From the NCBI GenBank assembly GCA_948567375.1, contig OX419758.1, positions 1,059,001 to 1,123,000 of the forward strand: a stretch of DNA of 64,000 nucleotides, written 5' to 3'. Positions 10,131 through 23,262 of the stretch are shown piece by piece. This DNA comes from Lunularia cruciata. Its lineage: Eukaryota; Streptophyta; Marchantiopsida; Lunulariales; Lunulariaceae. The notes below the pieces were generated by a model. It saw nothing but the letters and a program-made list of their open reading frames with translations, did no database searches and was not told the DNA's origin. Within the stretch, counting starts at the first letter, position 1, and each line of letters starts with the position of its first letter. The translations under genes and the position numbers were made by a program.

Positions 10131-12385
10131 GTACAAGAATAACAATTGTAACACACTATGCTCCACTCCATATCTCCCCATCCATGCAATATCATAACCC
10201 CTCACATCACAACTCATATGCATAAATAAATCTTTCCAAACTCTAAAACTTATAAACTTTCATAATTTTCAATTCCCATCTCAAAATTTTTTAAACTAAG
10301 TTCCCACGGAACTCAAAGGTGAATACCAAGAGATTAGAAATGAAAATTCTTGACCTATCACTCTCAATGTGAAGTAATCACTCTAAACTCTAAAAAACCT
10401 AAAAAGTACTCATAACTTTCTATTTGATTTCCCATAGCCTTCAATCTAGGTATCAATGGAACCAAAATTGAAAACAAAGTGCAAATGTATCCAATTATAT
10501 TTCAATTAATGTACAAATTTGTACCATATGCATATTGCATTAATGTACACTTGTAAGTGCACCATAATATCCGATTAACAAAGTATGCAGGTGAGCTCTC
10601 TAAAACTCTAGAATATCCTTCGGCCATAATCATCCTTCGTCCTTCCATTCGTCCATAATATCCTTCCAAAGAAAGCAACGTTTCTTCCTCATACACGAAG
10701 TCGTCGAACTGCATACGAATTCAACGTTCCATAAGGAGATGAAACAAGGGAAGTTGGATCTGCGCTGGAGAGGCTCCAATTGCGCACAAGTTCTAATCAA
10801 TTCCCACAAATTATCACATCGTTCAATCCGAATGGGAAAAGAACTTTGCATTCTTCTTGTAATCCTATGCGGGTAGCCTTTCTGTAATAGGAAAAGAAAG
10901 ACATAGATATGTGTGTTGTTCTTGGAAGCATATACATGTAATACAACCCTTCTTTTTTTCTACGCGGTCGCCCTTGTCTCTATACATGTAATTCAGCTAT
11001 GCATATTACTGTCTACGAGGATTTGCATGAGTGGCAGATGCAGTAGTGGGCAAACCAAATGATTGAAATTTGGTGGGATGTGATCTAACAGCACCATCGG
11101 ATAACTGGTCCGTTAAAGTCTCCGCTTATCTAACTACATTTAGTACTGTAGCACTTACCATGAACTCACCGCACCAGCGCCGCCAATATGGAGGTGATTC
11201 CTCTTACAGGTAGATCTACAAGGTAAGACGGAAATAAACGCTCTTCTGCTCAGGGAAGACGGATCGAAAGAAGGAAAGGAAGACGGTGGGTGAGACGGAC
11301 AGTGCGCCAAACGAGGGGAAGCCCTTCAAGGAATCGAGAACACGGGGAGAAGAACGGGCTTGGGAAGTGGCATTCTCACGAGATACAGGGGCGGAGTCCT
11401 CAAAAGCAAAGCAATTGGCTTCCCCTGCTTCCGTCTAATTCTCGTGGCGAATCTGGTCTGTAGACTCGTTAGTGCATTGTCTACTGGGAAGTGAATACAT
11501 ATCGCGCTAGCGTAATTTAGAGTGGAGTGATTTGTTTCGAAAGCTGGGCCTCTTTGTGTGAGGTGGAGTGTAGACATCGTTATGTCGTACGAGTTATTCT
11601 TGCTGAGAAAAATTTGAGTAGTGTGGTAGATTATAACTTTTCCTTCGTACGGTCTGTTGGAGGTGGAGGTTTCTCCAACTGTGCTCTGGATGCTGAGACT
11701 CTCTGCGGCGGCTTTAGATTTCGGTTTTGGCGGCACTGTGTCTTTCAGACCGCAGTGAAACTTCGCTGGGAACTTCTGATTTGTTTCGACGCAGTGAAGT
11801 GCTGCGAACTCCGAGTGATTGAGTGGCAGACACCGCAAGTCAAATGTTTTGTCGAACGGAAGGATGTGGGACGTAGGAGATAAAGAAAGAGAAGGTCTCA
11901 TTGCGCTGCTGTAGAGTGCGCGTAGTACCAGAATAAACATCTCATTCGCACAACAGAAGCTCGCGTTGTTCCCTCCTATATCTGGCGACCACCATGAAGC
12001 TATCGGGTAATGATCGTGTTGACGGGAGGACCTGCATTACCTTCATTTTTAAGGACATGCAAACGGAGAGCGAATAGACTTTTGTTTTACAAAAGCATGA
12101 AATGGTTGTGCGTGCTCTCAAGAAGGTTTCGTTATCGTTCCCACGCACTCATGCATGACGCTTCCGAGGCTCGACACCTTTTTGCCACTACGAAGAGGAC
12201 TGCTCCGCGAACAGAACGTGGTCTGTGTACAAGTTGACGAGGCTCTTAGAGGATGAAACTTCCGGTGGACTTATCTAATATAGACCTGTACATTGATGCC
12301 GGGTTAACCCGGAGTACACAGAGCGGTGCCTCACTGGTGACAGGAAGCACAGGTTGACGTCAAGCTTTAAAATAAAGGTGTAGCT
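10131..12385 (+). other. Region upstream of MCA; promoter and 5' leader probably here
   Basis: AT-rich repeats give way at about 10,900 to more balanced, gene-like composition. The purine-rich tract 11230-11290 and the open stretches on both strands at 11326-11940 look like a promoter or transcribed leader rather than a protein, since the long frames on opposite strands overlap and match no family. No clear TATA box was found. The base context before the MCA start is ggtgtagctATGG. Confidence 0.4.
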
Positions 12386-15361
12386 ATGGAGTGGGTGGTG
12401 ATCGGAGAGATTGCAAATGTGGTACAGATCACTGCCTCTCTGAGGCTTATTTACAATATAGTGACCGCGGCTGGTAATGCTCGAATGCACAAGAGGAACT
12501 GCCGCCAATTTGCACAACATCTGAAGCTCATTGCGAACCTTCTGGAACAGCTAAAACCTCAAGATGTCGACGAGTATCCAGAATACAGAGATACGCGGGA
12601 GCCTTTGGACCATCTAGAGCACTGCCTGAGGAAGGCATTGACTCTTGTGGAAAACTGCAGAGACAAAAGTTACCTCTATTTGATTGCAATGGGTTGGCAC
12701 ATTGTCAATCAGTTTAAGGATTATCAGTATGAAATTGACAGATATTTGCGACTCATTCCTCTTATTTCCTTGGTGGAAAATCATCGGGTAAGCCCCTTTT
12801 CTCTTCATATAAGCTGCTGTCAACTCCTCATGTTTGTGTCAATCTCAGATCAGCGGTTGTTTGTATATTTCCTATCCTGACCCGACAACAAGGACATCTT
12901 CTCTACCTTCACGTTTCGTCCAGAAGAAATGTGCATTGATGCCGGTACTGATATGATTATAGAGAATAAATATGTCCAGTCTGTGTTCGAAATAAGGTCG
13001 ATTCGTAGCATTGGAGAAGTATTTTCAGCGACTTATGCATGAAAAGCATTAGACCTGGTTGTGATTTAGACCTTCACCACACGTAATTCCCACGGTCTGA
13101 TAATTTTTGCCAAACTGCCTTTCTCAGGAGAAATTGAGAGCAATTGAAAGAGATCGTAAAGACTACACGATGGATGAAGAAGAAAAGACGGTATACAGCA
13201 CTTTGATAAAAGATGATAGGACTCTAGCCGATTCTATGGTCTTACAAAGGTCTCTATCCAGGAGTTATCCGGGGATGTGTTTGGAGAGAATTCTTCGTGA
13301 AGAGAACGAGAAGCTGCGTCTTGAGCTTCAGCAGATGCAGGCAAGAATGGAGTTGGACCAATGCGATGTCATAGAGCATCTCATTGAAATCACGGAGGAA
13401 GTGAGCGTGATTCCCGCCGAAGAAACGCAATCGCCGACACACGATAATCTCCAGCTCGTCGTCGCAAATAATGCCATCGTCCCACATGTCACGAATCACA
13501 CGCATATGAATCATACGAATGCTCCTGCAGGGTATGATGGAATTGGTTTTAGTTTAACCCGATGCCAGTCCTGCTAATTTCTAGTATGGAAAGTTCTGCA
13601 ACAGGGACTCAGCGACTACATCAACTTTAGCAGTCTCAGGTTTCTTTCTGAGAAGTGCTCCTAGCAAAGGACCGACGAAGATGAAAGTTGACTACAGTGC
13701 ACAGTAATATACGAAGTGTTTATCCTGCATTTCTGGTTGACTAGGCAATTGCACTAAAGTATTGACTCTCAATTGCAGACACAGAAAACCTCCAAGACCT
13801 CCCTCGCCTAGGAGACAACCGGCAACTCCGACACGTCACGAAGTTAGCAGCTCACAGGTGGCTCAATTACCTTTGCCTGAAGCCAACGGCGATGGAGTGG
13901 CAGCTACAGTCGATAGAAACGCTGTGACTCGAAGCAATGACACTACTCGAACCATTGACGTCCCAATAAAGTGGCATAACGGACTTTATGATTGCTTCAT
14001 CGACCCCTTTTTATGTACGGGTTTTGAGTCATCCCTGGTTTTTAATTGCTTTGAATATGAGTTGTGGCTCTGAACAGTTTCATGGTGACTGGATTTTGCG
14101 GACCACCATACTTTTGTAGATGAACTTTTTTCCTTAAGCTATGCCTATTTTACTGTGGAGTTCCTGCTCAAATGTACATAATTATCCTTCATAACTCTCT
14201 CAAAAGTGCAGACTATATTCAAACATCACCTAAACATTTGAGTCTCACTGGTATTTATGTCACTGCCTCCATTAAGTGTTCTGACGCTAAAATGCGTTCG
14301 TTATTACAGGCATATCCACATTTTTGTATCCTTGTGGCACGTTCACAAACATCGCAGCTATTGTTACAGATGGAGAAACAAGTGAGTTTTCTAACTGAAA
14401 TATTGTAACAAATTTTTTTTCTTGGGTTCTAAATTAAAATTGTCTTAGCCTTCCCTTTTTCCCGGATTCTTAGTTTCTACTGTTTTAGATTTTGTCAAAG
14501 TCCATTAAGTTCCATATGCCCAAATTGACTTCAATGCACAAAACGGTCTCGTTTAAGGCAAGTGAATGTCAACTGATCGCTTTATTGCCTGTGCCATTTT
14601 CTGCACCTAAGCATTTGCGTTGGTACTCGTGGACGCACAGATTCTGTATACTCGTGGTATCTTATCTACGTCATAATGGCATGTCAGTGTGTCTTTCCAC
14701 TGTCCCTTTCACTCTTGTCCCAGGAAGATCCATCAGTTGGAATTAATTTATTTGGACGGTTATTCCACAGCCCAGGAGCATGCTTGTCATGACCTCGCCT
14801 TTCATTCTCTGTATTTGGGCTGTTGCCTGTACACCTGCTGCTTCAGACGGAAACTGCGGAAGCGCTTCAATATACCTGTAACGCTTCCTACTTCCTTTTT
14901 GCATATGTACGCACAGTGTCAAAATGTCAGTCATGCCCTGTTTAGTCCGATCATATAGGTTTGAAACCAAGTTCTCGGGTTCTGCATTCCATTACACATA
15001 TTGTTTTCTTGTAAAAGCATGCTGTTTTGTTGGTGAAGTGTCTCAGTAACAACTTGGACCTTTCTATCTTGGTCTGCGCTGCTCTTGTGAAGGTGTCTAC
15101 CTCGCATATCACGATGTTCTGAATTTTTTCTGCGATCCGAATCTGCAACACTATCGTATGTACGGAAACTCAAGTGTCCTGTCTACTGAAATGTCCAATC
15201 AGGGAGGAACTTGTGATGACATGTGGGCACACATACTCTGCTGCTGCTGCTCACTTGTGCAAGAGTGGCGGGAGATTCAAGCTTGTGAAGAAGAAGGTTC
15301 GTTGTTCCTTGTGTCTCTCCTTATTTTGCAATCTGGGTCATGTAAGGGTAGATCCCATTAA
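12386..15361 (+). CDS. MCA: MCA-type (Mid1-complementing activity) Ca2+-permeable mechanosensitive channel
   Basis: Six exons join in frame: 12386-12787, 13128-13531, 13779-14014, 14310-14381, 14771-14877 and 15203-15361, giving about 459 aa (Arabidopsis MCA1 is about 420). All introns are GT-AG. Exon 1 is the conserved MCA N-terminus: GEIANVVQITASL, then MHKRNCRQFAQHLKLIANLL, CRDKSYLYLIAMGW and LIPLISLVEN. Exon 2 holds an acidic EF-hand-like stretch (RDRKDYTMDEEEK) and a coiled coil (EENEKLRLELQQMQARMELD). Exons 3-6 form the Cys-rich PLAC8-type region: FLYPCGTFTNIA, LGCCLYTCCFRRKLRKRFNI and WAHILCCCCSLVQEWRE. The family acts in the plasma membrane in stretch- or touch-evoked Ca2+ influx. The start is the first ATG of the conserved block. 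The extreme C-terminus is uncertain, because another donor could follow EACEEEG. The aspartate that I recall as functionally important in the N-terminal membrane segment seems absent. Confidence 0.93.
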
Positions 15362-15465
15362 CGAAGAACTTGAAGTAGAGCAAGTTGACTTGTGTCTGCT
15401 TAGGGCACTAGATAGGAGGTGCTTTGAGAACGAGAATGACCAGTGTCTAACATAATTAATTTCAA

Positions 15466-15471
15466 AATAAA
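15466..15471 (+). terminator. Possible polyadenylation signal of MCA
   Basis: AATAAA lies about 105 bp after the proposed MCA stop codon, in a suitable AT-rich context. It rests on position alone. Confidence 0.35.
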
Positions 15472-16337
15472 GAATCCATGACGTCTAGAATTGGAGTTAC
15501 TGCCCTGCCGCGTAGCTGCACAATAGAATGATAGAGAACCATGTGGCGATGTGAACAATTCGTTAAAGATTTCTGGAAAGATGATGAAATGGGGTTTGAG
15601 CAGAAGTGTTGTGGCGATATTAGACGATATTAGATACTGGGACGTGACACAACTGCATTCACTACATGACATAGCAGTCCATTTGTTGGAACAGCGTAGT
15701 TGAGGAAAATGTTTTGTCTTGATAGTAGGGAAACTCCCCCAATGCTTAGACTGGAGTTAAGGTAATAGTAGAATGTATCATGATGGCACACGTTATATGT
15801 ACGGGTTAAGCTTGTATGATATACTCCTCACTCGCTCGCTAACAGTTGTTGAGTCTGATTGCTTTTTGCTGCATAAGGAATGCTTTTCGCTATTACTAAC
15901 ATTATTCAATTACAATCCTTCCTCTGCTACCTGTATCACTTTCTCTACCTGCAGTTTTGTGCTTGTACTCCTCTCTTTTTACCTCAATTATTACTTAGCA
16001 TACTAGCTGTTTCTCTCTTCCTTGTCTGCTTTCAATTATACTCTTCACACTACAGGTATCTATAAGTGGTATGTTCTCCACTTCTGTTACTCATTTTGAC
16101 CCTTCCACCTTGCTGCCCAAGGTGGAAGGGTGAAAACGAGTAACTGACATGTGTATCACCTGTAGAGTCAGAAGTCTGATGGTCTCTCCTCTGCTGCCGT
16201 TCCGGTCTTCTACACACCGATTATTGAGTGTTTACTACTTATCTTGTAAACAGAAGGGTTCAGCTAACCTTGCCTCCCTACCACCTCATCTTTCCGATTG
16301 TTTCATCTGAGCAGCACTTTCACGAAGAACCGAGTTT
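15472..16337. other. MCA downstream spacer with a long hairpin
   Basis: No protein or RNA gene was recognised. It is pyrimidine-rich after 15,880, resembling the units of the tandem duplication that follows. It contains the hairpin at 16086-16144. Confidence 0.45.
16086..16144. repeat. Inverted repeat, 27-bp arms, 5-nt loop
   Basis: The left arm starts gttactcatttt and ends cttccaccttg. After the loop ctgcc, the right arm starts caaggtggaag and ends cgagtaac. The arms pair over 27 positions with two mismatches. It could be a small foldback element or a transcribed hairpin. No target-site duplication was established. Confidence 0.85.
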
Positions 16338-18130
16338 GCCTTGGCACTCATGAGCAAAAGAACAGTAACTCAGGACGGGAGATACTGGCATTGCATCCAG
16401 CTATCTTAACACCCCCGCAGGGCACTGAAGAATTCGTGGGTGTTATCGTGCATACTTACTATGAAAAGACTGCATCTTGCTGATGGTGATTTGTAGTGTT
16501 GACGAACTCATGTTGAGCATGCATGGGTAACCCAATCCTCATACACTCGCTCTGGGGGCATCTCACAGATTTTGAGACTCCGGGACTTGGGTGTATGCAC
16601 TAACATCCTCATGCTGTCACCCCGTCATGGTTCTCTCCCAAGGTTTCACTTGTTCTCACTCACAAAGTTATGACGATCTTTACTGGGTTACCATCATACA
16701 TCAGAGTCAGAGTCAGTCCTGTCAAACGTGGGTATGGAACCAGGTTGTTTACACTGGGTTCGTTATTTCGTTACGCAATATGTCGATATTTGTAGACTCA
16801 TGCGTTCACAGAGCATGCTGCAATATACGCTGTCTCAATACCTTTTACACTGTCAACAACACCTTTTATCTACTTGATATATCAACACCTTACCTTACAC
16901 CTCACGCCTCGCCACCTCTCACAACACATCCAAGACGCCATCCACTCCTCTTCCACTTCGCACCACTCCACCCATCCTCCACTAAATCTATGTTTATCCT
17001 TTTCTTTCGATTGGACCTCCCTACTCGCTCGATGGTCCTTGTCTGCTTACAATTCAGATGCTTAATCTCTTGTCTCTTTGTTCTTCTTCCATGGTGTATA
17101 CTAGTTCACTGCAGTTGCTACTTATGAAATGTATCAATTCCGGTTTTGCTCATGTTAATTGGCATGTTAGTTTCACTTCAACTCAATTTGCTTACATTTA
17201 CTTCAATTCTATTTGCATATGGTCCTGCGGGCATTTGATATGCACGTTCTCGGTTCCATATTTAGTAGGTTCTGGATACCCCGTTCTTCAAACAGCTTCT
17301 GCTCCCATTTCGATATTGCCTTGGCACTCATGAGCTTTCGAACAGAAACTCGGTACGAGGTGTACTGGCATACACCCAGGTACTTCGGCACTACGTTAGG
17401 CACTGATGAAATCATTAGTGGTTTCGTGTGGGGCTCACTATGCCGCCTATCTGATGTCCTATCTCATCTCCTCATATCCAGTCACGTCACACTTCGCTCC
17501 GATCCCCCTTTCTCCCTACTTTTTCGTTGAGTTCCCCTTGTTTTCCCCTTGCTTATTTGCTTGTAAGCTATGCGTGCTTGCATTTCTTCTTGCTTGCAGG
17601 GATACGGCAAGTCTGGTCCTAAGTGGGTTCTGGAGCATGCGTTCCATTTAATTTTGCCACCCGTTCTGGATCACCCGTTCTGGCTTCTGCTCCCATTAGT
17701 CCAACATGTCGATCACCCTCTCCTCCCCCACTGTTGCTCCACTCCACCCATCCTCCACTAAAGCTATGTTTTTACTACTCGCTCTATGTTTCCCCTCTGC
17801 TCCCGATTGGACCTTCCTCCTCGCTCGATGATTCTCCTCTGCTTTCAATTTCAGATGTTTACTCTGTTGCTGTTGCAACTGGTTTGTCTTTTTTCTCTTA
17901 CATGATGTGTACTAGTTCACTGCAGGGTGCTAGTTATCAAATGAATTTCCGTTCCAGCTTTTTATCAGTTCTGCTTACCTTTCGTTACATATTTCCTTGC
18001 TTAGATTTACTTCAACTCAATTTGCATACGTTCATGATTACATTTCATATGCACGTTCTCGGTTCCCTAACTAAGTGGGTTCTGGAACCCCCGTTCTTCG
18101 AACGGCTTCTGCTCCTATCGCTCAAATAGG
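16338..18130 (+). repeat. Tandem duplication of a unit of about 0.8-1.0 kb
   Basis: Block X (ccttggcactcatgagc, later ggcactgaagaa or ggcactgatgaa) occurs at 16338-16460 and 17323-17450. Block Y occurs at 16970-17300 and 17740-18115, with shared strings ccacccatcctccacta, gtactagttcactgcag-like and tatgcacgttctcggttcc. The order is X-Y-X-Y. The motif around cccgttctTcgaacggcttctgctcc appears at 17265, 17625 and 18074, and again in weaker form at 20140. No coding content was recognised. Confidence 0.75.
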
Positions 18131-20456
18131 TCGATCATGTTAATTAAAATTCTCTAATATTGATTTTATAATTACTTGAGGCCATTTTTTGATTTACATG
18201 ATGGCATCTAGCTTATAAGGCAGTAATATGTCCAATTTCATTAATATATTCCATTACACAATATGTCCAGTTTCAAAGTTAGTTCTCAACATATGGCCAG
18301 CTATAAAATTCTAAGAGAGGACCTAAACTCTTTGCAAACAAATCTCTCTACCCGTATCCTGATCCTTCGAGTAGGAGTTAAAGCAGTTGGAGCAGAATGT
18401 ACTATGAGTTTTCGACTTAGAAGGTGGGGAGTGTAGAGGCTAGAGGACTATAAGGCAAATTGGTTGTAAACTTACCGCTCACATTAGGATTCACTGAAAA
18501 CGGATTTTGTATGCGTAATTTAGCTTAATTCTGCAAATTTTCTTGGATATAAATTGGCTGCTAGCCTGCTTGCTACAGGTTTAAACAGGTTCAAAGAGCA
18601 GTTAAAGCCGCCGTCTCAGCAAACTATGGAGAACTACCGACCAAGGCCAAACCCCCATCAGCAGGAGCTGTATCAAGGCTAGTGGGCACTTCTAGGTTGT
18701 TAGATTGTACATCAATAGTTGGATGATCACAGATAGGAATTATCTCCATTTTGGTTAAAAATTTGTGGTTGGTCTCATTGTCCAAACAAACACTCAACAC
18801 AGCCATTTCATGATATTAGGTTGGAAATGGACGGGCCTCCACCTGGTATCTTTGTACGGGTGGTCAAGTCCCACATCCTTAAACTCGATGACCCTGGTAC
18901 TGGGTCGCATCAGTGTCACAGTTGTAGTGTAGAGCATGTGTTTAGCAGTTTGGAAGATTTATCTGCTTTTCGCGGTGGTTATTTAGCTCATTAAGGGCAT
19001 TTCATGCGAAAATGGTTTAGCAGGCTGTCAAAGATTGTAGAAAGCTTTCATTATAGAGAGGTAAATCGATGGGGAACATGCAGCTATGTCAGAGTTCAAC
19101 AGATCCACTTGCTCCGAGAGACATAGTTGTGGTACCACTCGTCATGGCAAATGGTGAACAAATTTTGCGACTCTGAAGCTGTTCAGATGTAAGCCGCGGT
19201 TAGTATTTTCGTTTGCGTGTAAACAGTTTGGAAAGAAAGGGGAGAATTGTAGATAAGGTGTTGAGCAAAAACTCAGTTTCTAGTGGAGTGCGCAGATATA
19301 GTTGATTGTTGATTGCAGGTGGTGGTCACAGATTTGGGTTATATCTCTAGTTTCATGTCAACCAACTCGTGAACTCCTTAATGACCATGGGGTGATTCTA
19401 AGCGAGGAGCTCCCGGTGTTCAGAGCACCAGTATTATAATTACAAATCTACCGTGTATTTACAAGGCGAAATGCAACTGATGCATGGCTTTCCCCTGTAA
19501 TTGCCGGGAAGCGTCTCTGATTGTCGCGAGTCGCGCACTTCATTCATGTTTCATGTATACTCAGTTTTTCAGTTTTGTAAGAACTAATTTTGGAACCCCC
19601 TAGAGTACAGTAAATATCTCAAAATTTCGTAACCGGTGTATCTTGTAAATGAGGTAGTGACAAATTCTCCCCACACGGTTTGAATGCTTCCATTTTATAA
19701 CTTCAGTTTACATCCAGATTCTTTTATTTAACATATCCAGCGAGCGGAAATGCGAGTACGGGTAGCTTGGCATATATGGTTGTTGGGTTTAGGAAGAGCG
19801 CCATAGGGGGTATGTGTTTGCCTGTAGGTAAGTAGAGTAGCATCCATATATCTAATCACAACCCGACTCCAACCCGACTCCAGCCCACGTTTTTTATTTG
19901 TATCGTTCACGCACTGCTTACTGACAGTCTTTTACATAGCGTTACCTATTTCTCGCAGTTGTTTGCCTAGAGTTCTCAATTTCATGGGGGTTTACTAGTC
20001 TGTTAGCCATATGTTATTCTCAATTTGTTTCCATTATGCCTTTGCTTCAAGTTACATTCGATGCATTTTACCTTATGGATTTTTCACTATTCTAGCATTG
20101 TCAATTATGTACATCTTGCTTATGGATCATTTGCACCTCATGAGTTCTGGATAACCCGTTCCCAGAACGGCATCTGTTCTCGTATACCTATATATCTAAT
20201 CACAATTTTCCTTCGCTGCGGTGTAAGTTGTAACATCAACCAGACCACTCTTTTCTAACTATCAAAAGGAGATGTGGAGTGCCTGGTACTGGACCTAGAT
20301 TTTGAAGTGACTCTCATAACATCATCATATAAAACCGCTACATTTCTCTCTAAGGTAGCTATTAGGCTGCCAGGATCGCCACTACTTTTAGGGTAGTTGC
20401 ACAAGCAAAGTACCGGGGCAAGCAAGTGCTAAGCAAACCTTCCTTACACGTTAAGA

Positions 20457-20515
20457 CCTTGCATATACCTCACTATGGAGTTCAGATGAAATCAAATGGT
20501 GAGGTATATGCAAGG
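20457..20515. repeat. Perfect 17-bp inverted repeat with 25-nt loop
   Basis: ccttgcatatacctcac at 20457-20473 is repeated exactly as its reverse complement at 20499-20515. The internal sequence shows no gene. Confidence 0.85.
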
Positions 20516-23029
20516 AGCACATTTATGACAATCCAGCGTTTCTAGTGCCTCCCAGATGATGGTTTTGTACCATGATCGAGCTAAGGTGAAAAGTGTGAGG
20601 ATCTAATCCGGAGATGTCCTTACCTTCCTTGAATCGGTTGCAGAAATATAAAGTGCACAATAGCATGAGAGAAATATCCTGCAGCTCCCCTTGAACTTTT
20701 TACATGCCTGGTTCGCGCGAATACTATTCGTCAATACGATGTTCCTGACTATCTAACGTGCAGCAGCTCGCACGCTAAATCTGCCTAGTAAGAAGTAGTC
20801 AATCTAGTCAGGAGTCTCTAGACTTGGTGTCCAGATAACAAATTATCCTACAGTGCAGTTCTTGTCCTAAGTTCCTTATTTCGCCAAAATCGTCTGCGCT
20901 ATTTGAAGACCGTGAAGCTTAATCGCATCAATGGGCCCCTCCATGCTCACAGCATATCTTCTCCGACCTAGACATATGCGTGGATGGCGAAAGGAGCTCA
21001 TAGCCAGTTCCGAGGAGTTGGATCATGATAATTTGCGATTGCGAGAGCATGTGACTGTGACTAGGCCTGAACTCTCTTATTCGAATATGGTCCATACACA
21101 TCTTGATTGTTACATCTATCCTCTTTAGCGTATGGACTACCGTACCTAATCTTATATTGCCTTCGAAGGAAAGAGCATTTACTCCCACTTCGGAACTTGA
21201 GACTGTTCATCAAGTTTCCAAATGCGGTTTGGAGTATATGACCGATCTCCCGGTGGGACCATGCACGTCTCGCAACGTGCCATACGAATATGTTGAATCT
21301 CGATATCAGATATTACCGCAGTTGTCTAGCTCTTCACGTTACATGTGCGAACCAACATGGACAGATTGAGTGGTGTTGCTTCAGGTCAAAGTGGGAATAG
21401 GTTCCATCCAATTTAATGGTGGGTTTGATCCCCCCTGCACTGTACACTCGAATTCTGGCAGATGCTTACCCAAGTGATTAGTGTGTTCTCCCATGCAGCT
21501 TCACAAGTGTGATGTTTCAACAGTGAAAGATTAGATACTGACCTGGATTTTCTGGAACCTTCTCACAACCTCGATCATTGTGCTGGCCCACGTACTTTGA
21601 CCAGCCTGTTCCACAACTACAGTTGCATAACATCGGTGGTCGGCAGTGCAGCCTCAGGGTCGTGCTTTCCCATGCAGATTCATGCGCTTCACTACATCAG
21701 TGATTGTTGCAGTAGGATGTTCGACTAACATGCAGAATTACTCTGATATGCACAAACCAGCCATGGAACGTTAAATAGGACATGGTTGAAATAGGAAAAC
21801 TCTGATTTTTCTCGTGTTTCGCAGTAATTAACAAGCATATACTGATCGCAAGCTTCTCTTCTTTACGCAGATAGGTTGCTTGAGAAAAACGTTTTTCTCT
21901 TTCTTAACAAGTATAGTCAATGTACTCTTCTATTTGTGGTACGTGTGACCTCCTGCTGCCTAGTCGGGAACATGAGCAATCTACATATGTATTCATCGCG
22001 TGAGTGACCTTCTTAGATCCATGCATTGTCCGTTCTGGGTAGTGCGTTGAATCGTTAACTTAATTTGAATGTAATGCACGAGCCCCAACTGTTTCTTGTA
22101 CAAAGTTGTTGCGACTCTGATCACGGAATCCTTCGGTAAACGCCGGTCCCTATTCGCAATCAACTGTCTCAAACATGAAAAGACGAGACCTTTGAAGCAC
22201 GTAAGGTGTTCAACACCATTCCTGGGAAAAGGCAGTTGACGATCTGGCAGCAGTGAACGATGAGGATGAAGAGCGTGGTGGTGCACAAGATGTTGCGGGC
22301 TTATTAGGGCTCGGTTCCCTCCACCTGTTGACCCTGTGACAACCCAAACAGAGTGTCTGACCAGCAGTTCGCTTCCGATGCTAAAGTTTCGCTACGTGTA
22401 CTACAATCTTAATAGTCTTGACAGAGTTGTGAGGCCCTCTTACAAGAGAATCCCTAGCTCGATTTGCTCTGAGGCCGACTCTCTAGTTAAAGCTTGCAGC
22501 TTCTGGCAGCTAAAGAGAGTTGGCCAATCTCTAAACTATACACAAGCGTATGCTGTTGGTGAGGAAGAGGAGGCAGATGCACGAGCACTTGGAATTTTGC
22601 TTGTCGTGACTCCATTGCTTACCTCATTCGGTACGTGGATGAGCAATCTTTCTGCTACATGGAAGCGTAAAGTATTGTTGTCGTGTTGAATAAAGCTTCA
22701 AGCGACCAAGATTCACTTAAAGTTATATTCCAGAGAGATTCAAGGACACGAAGGGTTTTCATTCTGGAATCCTTAGTAAAGGACTGAATACTGAAAATAA
22801 TCACGGGAGACTAGATAGAGACGATCTGCCAAAAATGGATTATGATTCTGCTTGTAAAATTTTGAATAAAATTGGATATAATTGACAAGGTAGTATTGAA
22901 TATATATCATAAAATTTTATGGACATTTCTGTACATATTTACAAATGTTTATAACATTGTTCTTAAATTATTTTCTGATACTGCTTAAAAATTCTAAGAC
23001 GAGAAAGTGAAACTCTCTATCGTTGTCCT

Positions 23030-23262
23030 TAAAAAGACAGATTGAAAATGAACCAAAATTTCCATTCTAGACCAAGCGCGAGGACTAAACCATGTATATC
23101 CACCCAACTGTTCGTAAAAGAGCAGATTGACAGTGAACGACAATTTCCATACTAGGCCAAGCGAGAGGACTAAACTATGTATACCCAACTGTTCATAGAA
23201 GAGCAGATTGACCACAGTGAACCACAATTCCCATACTAGACCAAGCGAGGGCTGAACAGTCG
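23030..23262 (+). repeat. Three-copy minisatellite, unit about 80 bp
   Basis: Each unit has a (a)gagcagattga string, a tttccatactag-like string, ccaagcg, then ggactaaac and ccaactgttc. The third unit is cut short after ccaagcgagggctgaac. Units differ by small indels. Confidence 0.85.

Noticed and set aside
11326-11940. A 204-codon minus-strand frame and a 118-codon plus-strand frame upstream of MCA
   Set aside because: They overlap each other, show no conserved motif and lie in the probable MCA promoter or leader.
15174-15455. Alternative longer frame over the last MCA exon
   Set aside because: It is out of frame with the exon 5 splice junction and loses the conserved CCCCSLVQEWRE block.
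16591-17127. A 178-codon plus-strand frame in the tandem duplication
   Set aside because: The second repeat unit does not preserve this frame, and the composition is pyrimidine-rich low complexity.
22336-22689. A 117-codon plus-strand frame between MCA and ABA4
   Set aside because: No recognisable family, no splice-compatible neighbours and ordinary spacer composition. Kept as spacer.
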